DNA of 64,000 nt, from the NCBI GenBank assembly GCA_014155875.1, contig JACEFZ010015036.1, positions 1 through 64,000 on the forward strand, read 5' to 3'. Both the position numbers and the translations under genes were made by a program. Source of the DNA: Cepaea nemoralis (Eukaryota > Mollusca > Gastropoda > Stylommatophora > Helicidae). Numbering within the stretch: the first letter of the stretch is position 1; the number at the start of each line of letters is the position of its first letter. The notes beneath the pieces are model-generated. The model was not told the DNA's origin and searched no databases. It saw nothing but the letters and a program-made list of their open reading frames with translations. This document shows, piece by piece, positions 30,530 through 41,385 of this stretch.

Positions 30530-31626
30530 CATTTCAAAGACCAGCTCATCACCCGCCGCCTCCCCCACTACCAGCAGATCTTTTCCCGTCACCAACAGAA
30601 GAAAAGACTGTTTCTTTTACCCCAAGATCCTTTCCCCAACAACTGAAACCAGTAAACACATCAGGCTTGAAGTCGCCAGCAAACACATCAAGCTTGAAGT
30701 CACCAGCAAGCACATCAGGCTTGGAGTCACCAGCAACCCCATCATTCAACGGAACAACACCCCAGGAAGACAACTTCCAACAATCAGTGTACAATGAGGT
30801 ACCCGATGATGATCTAGATCTGCCTCCTCCACCAGCTAGACGTCTTCCTCCTCCACCTCCATCGAAAATGAAAACAGCATCGACAGTGTCAAAAGTCGTC
30901 TCTTATTCCGCTCCAATTTCTACAGCAGGTATAATAAAATCACCGAAACTGAAAGCAGTATCTCCGCTGAAGCTTCCAGCAATACCTCCTGCTGACTCAC
31001 AAATGACCCACAGCCTTGATTCATTACCATCCACCCCTCCTTTCACTCCTCCTCCACCGCCACCGCCACCACCACCCACAACAGCCGGTGTTTCTCAACC
31101 AATGAACAAACACACTCCAATAAATGGCTTACCAAAGCAGAATGTTTTAAATGCTTATTCAGTGACGCTGCCTGAACCTCTGCACGTTGTCAAAGAAATG
31201 AAGAATTACAAGGAGCTGCCCCAGTTGCCTGATAAACCATCTGAGAACTGTACAGTGCGTTCAGAATCATCACCGGGAGTTAGGAAGCATCCACCAAAAC
31301 CACCTGTCCCTAACGGTATCAGTAAAAATAAGACAAAGATAATACTCTCTCGTAACCAAAGACCGCCGTTACCACAGAGATCAGCCTCTCCTCTACCATC
31401 AACACAACCTTCAAAACTGTCAGTATCTGTATCACCCATGCCAGAATTTAGTTCTCGCACTAACCATCCCAACAAAAGCCGACCACTACCAAATATTCCT
31501 TCTGTCATAACAGGCAAAAATGGTACACCTCCTAAAGTCACTGGTGGATGGGGTGGTGTAGAAGTTTTCGACCCCAGGGAGGAGGATGGAGACATATATG
31601 ACGTAATGGACAGCACAGATATGTGA
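30530..31626 (+). CDS. Terminal exon of a proline-rich adaptor-like host gene
   Basis: The acceptor tttacaatttcag precedes 30530 and the frame runs open to TGA at 31624-31626. The reading phase (two bases of a split codon) fits the donor at 16528. The roughly 365-residue peptide is rich in Pro and Ser. It has a HHPPPPPLPADLF start, three SGLKSPA-like repeats, DLDLPPPPARRLPPPPP, a run of ten prolines, PPKPPVP and RPPLPQR. Tyrosine motifs SVYNEVP and DIYDVMDSTDM could be phosphorylated. Polyproline segments of this kind bind SH3, WW or EVH1 domains, so a signalling or actin-linked adaptor is plausible. No catalytic domain is visible and the gene is not identified. Any upstream ATG in this frame lies in intron sequence. 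Confidence 0.75.
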
Positions 31627-31727
31627 GGATTGATAGTTGCTCCAGATTCGAAGACTTCCAGTATCCATTATATCAGACTAACATTTGACATGAAAGGTAT
31701 CCCCATATTCTATAACCCGTTCTATCA

Positions 31728-32215
31728 ATCAATCCATCAGGTGCCGTCTCCACAATGAAGGTTGGCTGCAATGCGGCAATGGATTTCCAACAATGTCTCT
31801 CGTTCTGACTGTACATCCTATCAGATTGCTGTTCGTCCATCTCTTGATATTATCTTCCCACTTGTATCGTTGTCTACCCCTTGTTCGCTTGCCTTCAACC
31901 TTACCCTCTAGTATGGTTTTTATAAGAGTGTTATGTCCTTTAACTTGGCCGAAATATTTAACTTGCATCTTTTTTATTTCTTTCATCAACCCTCTTTTTA
32001 TTCCTAGTTTGTTTGTTTGTTTTTTCTAGAAGCTCTGTATTGATTGGTTTTGTTTCCATCAGATACGACATATTCTTCTGTATATCCACATTTCCAGAGC
32101 CTATTCGACTTTCTAATCGCTTGTTCATTGTCCAGGCTTCGGCGCCATATCATATACTAGTGTTGAATATACATAACATTTGAAATGATCATTCCTAATG
32201 CGTTGTTAATTCGAC
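31728..32215 (-). mobile_element. RTE-G 3' fragment (copy 1)
   Basis: The minus-strand translation shows KKMQVKYFGQVKGHNTLIKT, GKVEGKRTRGRQRYKWEDN and PHCSQPSLWRRHLMD, the RTE C-terminal domain, ending in a short TGATTGATTGAT tail. Upstream frames are broken. A related copy lies at 50512-51205. It sits about 100 bp after the host stop codon, so the host 3' UTR is either short or contains it. Confidence 0.75.
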
Positions 32216-32216
32216 G

Positions 32217-32806
32217 TGATTATAAGCAAACGTTTGTTAGTAATGTACGGACATTATACGCAAACGGCTGGTCACGTAACCTATTCGCAAACGGCTGGTC
32301 GTCTGATCTACATTTGACTACATTATTAATGTTTGTAGAATTATCAGTGTGTCCTAGGTAGTGTAGTGGTTAGTATCCGCGCCTGTATTTTTTTTTTTTT
32401 TTTTAAATGAGTTCAAATACCCTTATCGGTGAGTTCAAATACCTTTATCGGTGAGTTCAAATACCCTTGTCGATGGACACCCGAAAAATTGCAAATCCTG
32501 TCATTATTATCTTCCTCCCCCACCTTCCTCTCTCAAGTTGTATGGACAGATGGAAAAATAGACGCAAAGCATCCGCGAACAAAGGGAAATCCAAAAGAAC
32601 GACATCTATCAAATAAGCAAAGTAAATTACTGAAAAGAAGGCGAACAAGAAATAGATGACAGGTGTAATCTTAGAGTTAATGGACAATATAAAACAAAGT
32701 AAAAACGACAAATAATATTCTTCCCCTTCTTTTCATCTTCCAATGGAGCCTAGATTCTCAACTAAATCATTCCGTACATTACTAGCAAACGTTTGCTTAT
32801 AAAGTT
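32217..32806. mobile_element. MITE-T, terminal-inverted-repeat element (copy 1)
   Basis: The left end ttataagcaaacgtttgtta (32220-32250) is the inverse of the right end gcaaacgtttgcttataa (32768-32802), including gtaatgtacgg on both sides. A further subterminal segment with cgcaaacggctggtcacg recurs at 39520-39650. It lacks coding and contains a tRNA-like insertion. Confidence 0.65.
32350..32475 (+). repeat. tRNA-Asp-like sequence with poly-T and triplicated B box
   Basis: The sequence tagtgtagtggttagtatcc plus gcgcctgt is a near-perfect 5' half of an Asp/Glu-type tRNA. It is followed by T16 where the anticodon arm should continue. The segment gagttcaaatac, a box B, then occurs three times at about 24-bp spacing. 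It cannot fold as a working tRNA. Confidence 0.6.
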
Positions 32807-32940
32807 TCCCTTATTTCTATACCAAAAAGACGAGGAGCAATTGAATGCGAAGATTTTCGTACAATTAATCTCACAAACCATGCCACTAAGCACCTACCAT
32901 TGGCTTATATAATTAATAAGGTAATTAAGATATAATTATG
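32807..32940 (+). mobile_element. RTE-H reverse transcriptase fragment
   Basis: An open stretch codes ISIPKRRGAIECEDFRTINL and TNHATKHLP, the RT block around the R-T-I-x-L motif of a further RTE-like family. No ends were identified. Confidence 0.55.
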
Positions 32941-33345
32941 GAGCTAGCATATTCTCTACGCGCGCCACAGAGTGTAAATGGGGCTTTTCTGCATTTAAAG
33001 AATAAAATATCAAGGGACATAAGAATAGTGTGGTAAGTAAGGGAAATAATTATAATTAAAAATATTTCTATGATATCTCAAATTTATATTCCATTTTTTT
33101 AAGTACATATAATTAATCTAAGATATTCAATTAGCATATATTTACAGAAATTTATTATTTCTGTATGCTGTTTGAAAGTTTTGTTGTTTTAAGAAAACAG
33201 CTCAAATCATTTAAAGTATTTTATAATTGTAAATGAACCTGGTCCTCCAGATTAGAGGCTAAAGCATGGGTTTAACATTCACCCATTCGTAAAAACTCTG
33301 GTTTCTCTTCACAACGTATAAATTTAATCCGTTTTGTCCGTTTTG
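32941..33345. other. Unassigned A+T-rich sequence
   Basis: No repeat or ORF. An AATAAA at 33001-33006 could be a distal polyadenylation signal for the host gene, but nothing else supports this. Confidence 0.35.
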
Positions 33346-33349
33346 AAAC

Positions 33350-34955
33350 GCTTTCAGCATTTGAAACATTCAGGGACAATACTGTAAGTTGTGATAGTTG
33401 TGACAACATTTGAAACAATCAGGGACAATAATGTAAGTGGTGATAGTTGTGACAACATTTGAAACATTCAGGGACAACACTGTAAGTGGTGATAGTTGTG
33501 ACAACATTTGAAACATTCAGGGACAATACTGTAAGTGGTGATAGTTGTGACAACATGTGAAACATTCAGGGACAATAATGTAAGTGGTGATAGTTGGGAC
33601 AACATTTGAAACATTCAGGGACAACACTGTAAGTAATGTTAATTGTGACAACATTTGAAACATTCAGGGACAACACTGTAAGTGGTGATAGTTGTGACAA
33701 CATTTGAAATATTCAGGGACAACACTGTAAGTGGTGATAGTTGTGACAAAATTAGAAACATTCAGAGACATCACTGTAAGTGGTGATAGTTGTGACAACA
33801 TTTGAAACATTCAGGGACAAGAATGTAAGTAATGTTAGTTGTGACAACATTTGAAACATTCAGGGACAACACTGTAAGTGGTGATAGTTGTGACAACATT
33901 TGAAATATTCAGGGACAACACTGTAAGTGGTGATAGTTGTGACAACATTTGAAACATTCAGGAACAACACTGTAAGTGGTGATAGTTGTGACAACATTTG
34001 AAACATTCAGGGACAACACTGTAAGTGGTGATAGTTGTGACAACATTTGAAACATTCAGGGACAACACTGTAAGTGGTGATAGTTGTGACAAAATTTGAA
34101 ACATTCAGGGACAACACTGTAAGTGGTGATAGTTGTGACAACATTTGAAACATTCAGGGACAACACTGTAAGTGGTGATAGTTGTGACAACATTTGAAAC
34201 ATTCAGGGACAACACTGTAAGTGGTGATTGTTGTGACAACATTTGAAACATTCAGGGACAACATTGTAAGTGGTGATAGTTGTGACAACATTTGAAAAAT
34301 TCAGGGACAACACTGTAAGTGGTGATGGTTGTGGCAACACTTTGAAACATTCAGGGACAACACTGTAAGTGGTGATAGTTGTGACAACATTTGAAACATT
34401 CAGGGACAACACTGTAAGTGGTGATAGTTGTGACAACATTTGAAACATTCAAGGACAACACTGTGAGTGGTGATAGTTGTGACAACATTTGAAACATTCA
34501 GGGACAACACTGTAAGTGGTGATAGTTGTGACAACATTTGAAACATTCAGAGACAACACCATAAGTGGTGATAGTTGTGACAACATTTGAAACAGTCAGG
34601 GACAATACTGTAAGTGGTGATAGTTGTGACAACATTTGAAACATTCAGGGACAACACTGTAAGTGGTGATAGTTGTGACAACATTTGAAACATTCAGGGA
34701 CAATACTGTAAGTGGTGATAGTTGTGACAACATTTGAAACATTCAGGGACAACACTGTAAGTGGTGATAGTTGTGACAACATTTGAAACATTCAGGGACA
34801 ACACTGTAAGTGGTGATAGTTGTGACAACATTTGAAACATTCAGGGACAATAATGTAAGTGGTGATAGTTGTGACAACATTTGAAACATTCAGGGACAAC
34901 ACTGTAAGTGGTGATAGTTGTGACAACACTTGAAACATTCAGGGACAACACTACA
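33350..34955 (+). repeat. 49-bp minisatellite carrying GTAAGT in each unit
   Basis: About 32 units of gtaagtggtgatagttgtga plus caacatttgaaacattcagg plus gacaacact. Units are highly similar, with single substitutions and occasional one-base indels. There are no spacers between repeats. Confidence 0.95.
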
Positions 34956-35454
34956 ACACTGAATCAAGTGGAGTGGGAGGCAGTCATTGTTGATGAAGTT
35001 CACAAAATAAAGTACTGGCTTGTACAGCATATATGCAAACAGTTCACCCTTAGCACACATCATGCCAGTTGACATCCCCAACTTTACTAATCTCCTCAGA
35101 GACGTTCCAGCAGTTGATACTTTACAAGTCCATGATTAGTAAACAGCACTCATATTTAAAAAATAAATAATAATAATAATCCGTTTTGTTGGTTGATTCC
35201 TAGCCCTTGCATGTTAAAAGCAAAAATCCCGGGATGGTTAACCCGGCCAACAAATGCCCGCAGAAGTCGGATGTGTCGGCCTAACGGCGCAAGAACGCAG
35301 CTCTGCTGTAAACAGGCACAACGCAATCACGTCCGAAAAAAAAAAACTCCGGATGAACGCAGAAGAAGAAGAAGAAAAGCAAAAATGGGGTAGGAATTTA
35401 TTACTTACGAAATTTACCAATGTAATTACTGCTGTAAAAAATAATTCTTTTAAA
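34956..35454. other. Unassigned sequence
   Basis: No family recognised. It contains a short AAT run near 35166, an A11 run near 35337 and a (GAA)4 at about 35363. No coding frame is credible. Confidence 0.4.
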
Positions 35455-38344
35455 TAGTTAATTAGTTAGTCGACAGATCATACTCATTGCAGATCGAACC
35501 ATTCAGTCCATAAGTGCTCGGATCCCCTCCTCAGCAAATCCCGCAGCGTGTAGCGGCTATCGACACCAGTTCTGTGTTGGTTTATCAGTCTTCTTTGGCT
35601 TCCTGTGTAGTGTTCTTGTTTGGCCACCCCTCCTTTAATTTGCTGTTCTCGCAGTCTGGCCATGGTTGTAGATTCACAGTCATCACTTGGTTCTCGCAAC
35701 AGTCTTGCTTCTGGTAGAGCATTCAGAATGTCATCCTGGTCCATGGCGCGTCCGCCCTCCACAGTAGCGTTACCTGCGAGCTTGTCAGCCCGCTCATTCC
35801 CTTGTACTCCCGTATGCCTTGGCACGAAGATGTAACTAATCTTTGCTAGCCGAGACCGCTCCAGAGACAGCAACCAGTCTCTTCGGATCAACCCCATCTC
35901 TATCCTCTTGAGCATGTTCATTGAGTCGCTAAGGAAACATGCCCTAGTGAATGTCTGTGTCTCGAGCCATGTTATTGCTTTACTTACTGCCATGACTTCC
36001 ATAGTCAGGCTACTTGTGGTCTCAGCAAAAGCACCAGAGTCCTCCTTCACAATTCTCCCTCCGGCCTGAGCCATAAAGGCCCATGAGCTTCTCACATGTC
36101 GGACGACCGACCCATCTGTGTAAATGACAGCATCACCGTCTAGGGAATTCTCGAAAATCAAAGCTTGTACTTCCGCCTCCACAGCTGCCGGGTTTTCTTG
36201 TCTGCATTTTCTGTCTAGTTGGATGCAAACTGAAAAGGATGTGCAGAAATCTGTTGGCACTTGTACCCACTCCTCGCCAGGTTCTAAGTCCTCAAGTGAA
36301 CACACCTGTTGAAGAATGTCTTCGGCTTGACCCATCCACGACCGTCCTCTTTTTAACCTGCTGCCCTTCACCTTCATAATTTCACTATGCAGTGGATGTT
36401 GTGTGTTTGCGTTAACTCTGAGGTAGGCGCGAGCTCTGCAGACTTGTGTTCTGTCTTCAATGGTTGGAAAATCAAGAAGGTAGCGCATCGCCCTGCATGC
36501 TGTATCTCTTGTACATCCAAGAATAATGCGCATAGCTTCATTCTGTATCCTTTCCATCCTTTCTATCTGCTTACGGCTGAGAGTCAGGATTGCCATCGCA
36601 TACTCAAAAACAGACATGACCAGCCCTTCGTATAGAAGACATAGATGGCGCTGCTCACAGTTTGCTGCCGCCATCACCCGCATCGCAGCCAACCCCCGCT
36701 TGGCCTTTGTTATCACCTGGTCTATGTGCTCATTATAAGCAAGGCTTCGATCAAACCGTATCCCCAGGTAATTCATTGCCTAGCGTTCTTTCCACCGTCT
36801 CTGAACACAGATTTACAGTTGGTGTTGGAGTGTTGACAATATGATTATTCAAAGAGAACCAAGTCACTGTTGCCTTTGTTGGGTTGACCATTGCCCCAGC
36901 CTCAACACACCAAGTACTTATGCGATTGAGTTCGGTTTGTAGTTCCACAGCAACCTGATCTCTATCCTTACCCTGGCGATACACTAAAACATCGTCGGCA
37001 TATGACAATGTCCTACCAGGTCCAGTGATCTGCTCACTGGTGATTCTCTCAGTGTAGGCGTTGAACAGTACCGGAGATAATGGTGATCCCTGTGGTAGGC
37101 CAGGATATATTGTTGTTGGTTCCGACGTCCAACTGCCACATCTAAAAACTGCTTTCCTTTGGAAGAGGGCTGCAGCGATCCAACTAAGGAGGAATGGACT
37201 TATTTTGAGTTCAAGAAGCTGAAGCATTAAACAATCCAATGGTACTCTGTTGTACGCGTCCTCAAGATCAATCGCTGCAGCAAATGTTTCAATGCCTGAG
37301 TGGAAACCTTCATAGACATCATGGGCAAAAACTGCTGCATTGGTCCAGGTTTCTCTTTTTGGACCGTACCCACCCAGGGTAGGTGGGAAAACACCTTGCC
37401 TCTCTAGCTGGCTTGATATTTTCCTGGCAATTAACTTCTCCAGCAGCTTGCCTATTGTATTCTGCATGGTTATAACTCGATATCCCTGAATTTTTGTGTG
37501 GTCTTTGCCAGGCTTCGGCAAGGGAATCAGATAGCTGTGTAACCACTCCTCCTTGATGCTAGCACTCCCTATACTGTTGTTGTACATGTCTGCTAGTTCC
37601 TCTAGCTCGTTGTCGGTACACCTATTGATGTCGTTGTATCTTATGCCATCTGGCCCTGGAGCGCTGTTTTTTGATCGTCGAAGCACAGCCTTGATTTCTT
37701 TCACTGTCACTGTGTCTTCATCCGAAGTGTTCTGGGCCTTGCACCTGTCTGACGTGACCTCCTTGGCAAGATTTCGGCCTCTCATGTCTGTCTGGTTGCT
37801 CTGCTCTAGATAGCGTTCAAAGAGGGTTTTGCCCTTGTCCTCGTCAGTCCTCTGCCAGATGAGGTCAGCACCTTGGAAGTCTCAAATGCTCTTATTCTTG
37901 ACTACCCCGCTCATGCTTTTATGTAGTCGCCAGAACAATTTCAGTGACTTGTCTGTGCTTATTCTTTGACACACCTCTGCCCATTTTTCACTTTTAACCA
38001 CCTTGACCAGTTTTTTTTTAAATAGCTTACTTTTGTGTGCATCTCTCTTTCTAAGTGCATGCAGGGACTGGGATGGCCAGCTCTGTTCTTCTTGGCATTT
38101 TGCCATCTCCTTACAGCACCACGTTTATCCAACCACGCCTTCTCCACCTCAAGGTTCCACCACGGTGGCTGCCCCCAGCTTTTTTTCCTGCCCTGAAGCT
38201 TTCTGCGCTTGTCACGTCTTATTTTACTCACCACATCTTGTCCTGTACTGTCATACTGGAAAGTCTTGACCGTTAACTTGTGCTGCCTGGTTCTGCCTTT
38301 CTCCATCAATATGCTGCAAGGGTGGTGGTCGCTGCCGTTTCCGA
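35455..38344 (-). mobile_element. I-like LINE with RNase H (3' segment of an inverted copy)
   Basis: Reads on the minus strand from the last endonuclease motif to a 3' end closing in taatt/taactaa sequence at 35455-35470. The same 3' end occurs at 20063-20169 and, more diverged, at 29161. At 38344 it abuts a 5'-end segment in the opposite orientation (38345-38526), the arrangement expected from twin priming. Confidence 0.8.
35484..38340 (-). pseudogene. I-like LINE ORF2: endonuclease end, RT and RNase H (frameshifted)
   Basis: The first coded residues are GNGSDHHPCSILMEKG, the SDH end of an APE endonuclease. A PPWWNLEVEKAWLDKRGAVR linker follows, then RT in an open frame at 36751-37785: NSAPGPDGIRYNDIN, LIPLPKPGKDHTKIQGYRVI, AIDLEDAYNRVP, GLPQGSPLSPVLFNAY and LSYADDVLVYRQ. 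One frameshift near 36780 leads into a 430-residue frame (35484-36776) with NYLGIRFD and an RNase H. All four catalytic acids of the RNase H are present: D221 in IYTDGS, E260, D284 in LSDS, and D331 in GNERADKLAG. RNase H after RT points to the I-group of LINEs. Frameshifts near 36780 and 37880 inactivate it. Confidence 0.85.
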
Positions 38345-38526
38345 GTCACTTCCGGTTTCAAGATGGCGACGGACGGTCGTGTTGTATTTGTGATCGTTAA
38401 CTTTTTCGCGTAGGAGATGGAGTTTTCAGTTTTACACTGGGTGAGGCAGTCAGTCTTACGGCACCCTACCTTAGACGCCTCCTACGTCAAGCATGGTAGA
38501 TTACAGTGTAACTATTTATAGGTGCC
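38345..38526 (+). mobile_element. Inverted 5' segment of the I-like LINE
   Basis: Begins acttccggtttcaagatggc, matching the 5' start of the derivative at 29706, and reads away from the junction on the + strand. Its right limit is masked by the SINE-2 insertion at 38539 and is not known. Confidence 0.65.
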
Positions 38527-38538
38527 AGTAACACACAG

Positions 38539-38777
38539 CCGGTCTGCCTGGCGAAGGGATTAAGGACGTTGATCGTAATCCCATAAACTCACGTACGAAA
38601 CACAGCTGCGGGAGATTCGGTAGAGGATTGCGTCGCGCTGGTTACTTATAGAGGTATGTGAGCCGGTCGTTCAGAAAGCAATGGCAAACTACTGAACGTA
38701 AAACTTGCCAAGACAGCAACAGCAGCTGAAAAATGCAGGTGTTGACTGCAATGTCCTGTAAAGGATATGCGAAAAAT
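38539..38777 (+). mobile_element. SINE-2, tRNA-derived SINE (copy 4)
   Basis: Flanked by the perfect 12-bp duplication agtaacacacag (38527-38538 and 38778-38789). The body has gtcgttcagaaagcaatggc, aaactactgaacgtaaaact and aggtgttgactgcaatgtcc. It ends ggatatgcgaaaaat. Confidence 0.88.
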
Positions 38778-38991
38778 AGTAACACACAGACGACCCAAAC
38801 AGTCAAGAGTAATCAACAAACAATTAGGATTAACTATGGTCACATGATATGTAAATTTAACCCTGTGTGAACTTTATCACCTTTGAACCCTCGCATCGGA
38901 GTTCATAAAAACAAATGTTGACTAGAACTTCAGTTGCAAAGTGGAGGTCTGTCGACTTGGTTCACTTGAGGTAGGACGACTAGTGTCATCT

Positions 38992-39238
38992 TTTTTTTTT
39001 TTAATTCGCATATCCTTTACAGGACATCGCTGTCGACAGCAGCATCTTTCAGCTGTCTGTTGATTTCTTGGCAAGATTACGCTCAGTAGTTTGCCATTGC
39101 TATCTGAGCGGCCGGCTCAGTATCCCGCAAGTCACCAGCGGGGGTCGAACCGCTCCCAGCTCTCGCCCGCTACGAGACTCTGCGTGATAAACGGGATTAC
39201 GGAGAAAGTGTTGTAACCCCTCGGCCAGAGAGACTGGC
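38992..39238 (-). mobile_element. SINE-2, tRNA-derived SINE (copy 5)
   Basis: The best-preserved head: on the minus strand box A is tggccgaggggtta and box B gcggttcgaccccc. The poly-A tail appears as T at 38991-39002. The 10-bp duplication agtgtcatct (38982-38991 and 39239-39248) flanks it. Confidence 0.9.
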
Positions 39239-39519
39239 AGTGTCATCTACAGGCTGACTACTTACTTTTATCTATCTCGTGCGTACGCAAATTTAACGTT
39301 AAGAAGTAAGTAACGTATCTAGGCATTCATTAGGATATGAACATTAAAGTTTTATGGAATAAACTATGTATGTATGTAGATGAAGTATGTAGATATGTAT
39401 GTATGTAGATGAAGTATGTAGATGAAGATGGGGTTTGAATAAAAGGAACTTGCAAACAAAAGACAGACGAGAAGGGAGAATCTTCTTATTAAGCCAATCG
39501 ACGGCGGTAGTAAACGTCA

Positions 39520-39650
39520 TGTGACCAGCCGTTTGCTGATAATGTCCGTACATTATTAGCAAATGTTTACTTATCACGTGACCAGCCGTTTGCGTATACT
39601 GTCCGTACATTACTAGCAAACGTTTCCTTATAAAGTCTCCCTTGTTAATT
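39520..39650 (+). mobile_element. MITE-T terminal segment, tandemly repeated (copy 2)
   Basis: Two successive copies of the MITE-T subterminal block (gtgaccagccgtttgc to gcaaacgttt) lie head to tail. The second ends ccttataaagtctccc, like the right end of copy 1. No left end is present. Confidence 0.6.
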
Positions 39651-39654
39651 TCTC

Positions 39655-39990
39655 TAGACTCTAGATGTTAATACTGATTTCATGATGTTGAAAGCATTTT
39701 TGGCCATTCCTATTCTCTCATTTCGATTTGTTTCACTTCTGCCATCATCTGTTATTACATGTCCAAGATAGGAGAAACGTGTCAATTGTTCTAGTTCTAG
39801 TATCTTCCCGTTTACTGTGATGTTCATTGATGACCTTTCCTTTCCATTGCAATTATCATAGTTTTCGTTTTTCGGATGTTAATATCAAAGCCAAATTCTG
39901 CGCTATGCCTGTTTACTTGTTCCATTAGTTTTTATCACTCTTGCTCGCTGTCTTCCAGTAACACTGTATCGTCAGTTGAAACTTCCAACA
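39655..39990 (-). mobile_element. RTE-I reverse transcriptase fragment
   Basis: On the minus strand it codes VSTDDTVLLEDSEQE, FGFDINIRKTKTMIIAMERS, then an LTRFSYLGHVITDDGRS block. These are the active-site region (TDD for YADD) and the YLG block of an RTE-like RT. It is cut off at MITE-T. Confidence 0.7.
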
Positions 39991-39991
39991 C

Positions 39992-40370
39992 AACCACCAG
40001 CATCATCACGTGCCATGCTGATATTAAAGCATGGGCGATCATGGTTTGCCATCTCACACGATCACCAGCCTTGTATTAGATGTTCTTGTCCAGATAACGT
40101 CATGTGACCAAGTTTTCCAGGTATTTAGTTCTCTGCCTTCCTCCTGCTCTTTTCCTATCTATTTTACCAGTTGTCGCTAGGTTTTCTAGTTTATTTCTCC
40201 ACATATTATGAATTATGCCCAAAACATCTCGACTGTCTGTGTCTAATTTCTCTAACCAATGTACATGTTTCAATTGCTTTCTGTGGCACTCTCTCATTCC
40301 TTTTTCTGCCCACTCGAGATATTCTTTGCAGTTTCCTCAGCAGCACAGCACACATCACTTAATGTGCATC
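39992..40370 (-). mobile_element. RTE-B-like 3' end
   Basis: On the minus strand it codes RECHRKQLKHVHWLEKLDTD and a GKIDRKRAGGRQRTKYLENL-like C-terminus, ending in a short GATGATG tail near 40000. It is related to RTE-B but clearly diverged. Confidence 0.7.
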
Positions 40371-40439
40371 GGAACAGACTCTAACCACATCTCACTCTAG
40401 AGTGTTGGCTTTATACATATCTTTATGTCACCTCTTTGA

Positions 40440-40720
40440 ACTCTAGCTCTTATGGATATTTAGGCAATTGTTACTTCAATAATAACAGTGATAACTGATA
40501 GTAACTTGTATAAATATAGTACCTGACAGTAATCTGTGTGAATATAGTAACTGATAGTAACTTGTATGAATATGGTACCTGGCAGTAATTTGCATGACTG
40601 ATGTACTATTGTGACAGTAGCTTGAATGACTGAATAATTCATGTGACAGTAACTCGCATAACTTATGTACTTGTACGTCAGTAGCTTACATCATTGATGT
40701 ACTCTATTGCCAGCCTGGTG
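40440..40720 (+). repeat. 32-bp satellite, diverged left block
   Basis: Degenerate units such as cagtaacttgtatgaatata and gtgacagtagcttgaatgac resemble the main array at 43690-46985. The 3-kb block between them looks inserted. Confidence 0.6.
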
Positions 40721-40894
40721 CTCACATGTTCAAGTGCCTTTGAGGGGATATTTTTAAATTGCACCTGGGCTTGCAATCCAAAAGCGTACTAAGGTAACCT
40801 GTCAATATTGTTAAGAATATCACGAGTGTTAAGCATGTAATATCATGATGCAGACGAACACAATGACCTCATAAGGACAGTTTAAAGATGGTTA

Positions 40895-41290
40895 CCCCTC
40901 TTTTGACATGCACCAATGAGGAGCTTCGTTCTGTTATCTGATCTTTAATCGGTGAAGGGTGAAATCTATAGAAATTCATGAGCGAATGAAGGTCCAGTAT
41001 GGTGATGCATACCTGTCAATCCAGCAAGTGTATAACTGGGGTAGGAAGTTTCAAAATGGCGTGACTTCTGTGACAGATGCTCATGACTGGGTCAGGCACA
41101 CCGAGTAGTGACCCCAGCATGGTTAAACACGTGACCAAGAGAATTTCTTTCTACAGGAATCTATGCTCTTTATCGGCAGTGGTGACTACATTGAAAAATG
41201 ATACATTTGCTCTTTACTTTTTCCAGAATTTATTCACATACAAACACACATTTTGATTTTCATTTGAAGTCCCCTCGTATACAAATTTGG
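40895..41290 (+). pseudogene. mariner transposase, internally deleted
   Basis: The helix-turn-helix end is readable: LIGEGVKSIEIHERMKVQYG, SIQQVYNWGRKFQNGVTSV and TDAHDWVRHTE. At about 41100 it jumps to the extreme C-terminus and 3' UTR (GSGDYIEK, then sequence also present beside the mariner relic at 52700). The DDD catalytic domain is missing. Transposases of this family cut at TA sites. No TIRs were delimited. Confidence 0.7.
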
Positions 41291-41385
41291 AGCTGGCACT
41301 TTATGCCAAATATGCCTCATTGCGTGTAACAAGGTCCTTAATCTTATTTCTAAATGTGACAGAAGTAATGACTTGATAACAGCTT

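Noticed and set aside
33350..34955. CRISPR-like array
   Set aside because: Units are contiguous 49-bp tandem repeats with no unique spacers, in eukaryotic sequence.
38003..38400. + strand frames opposite the I-like LINE
   Set aside because: Shadows of the minus-strand endonuclease-to-RT linker.
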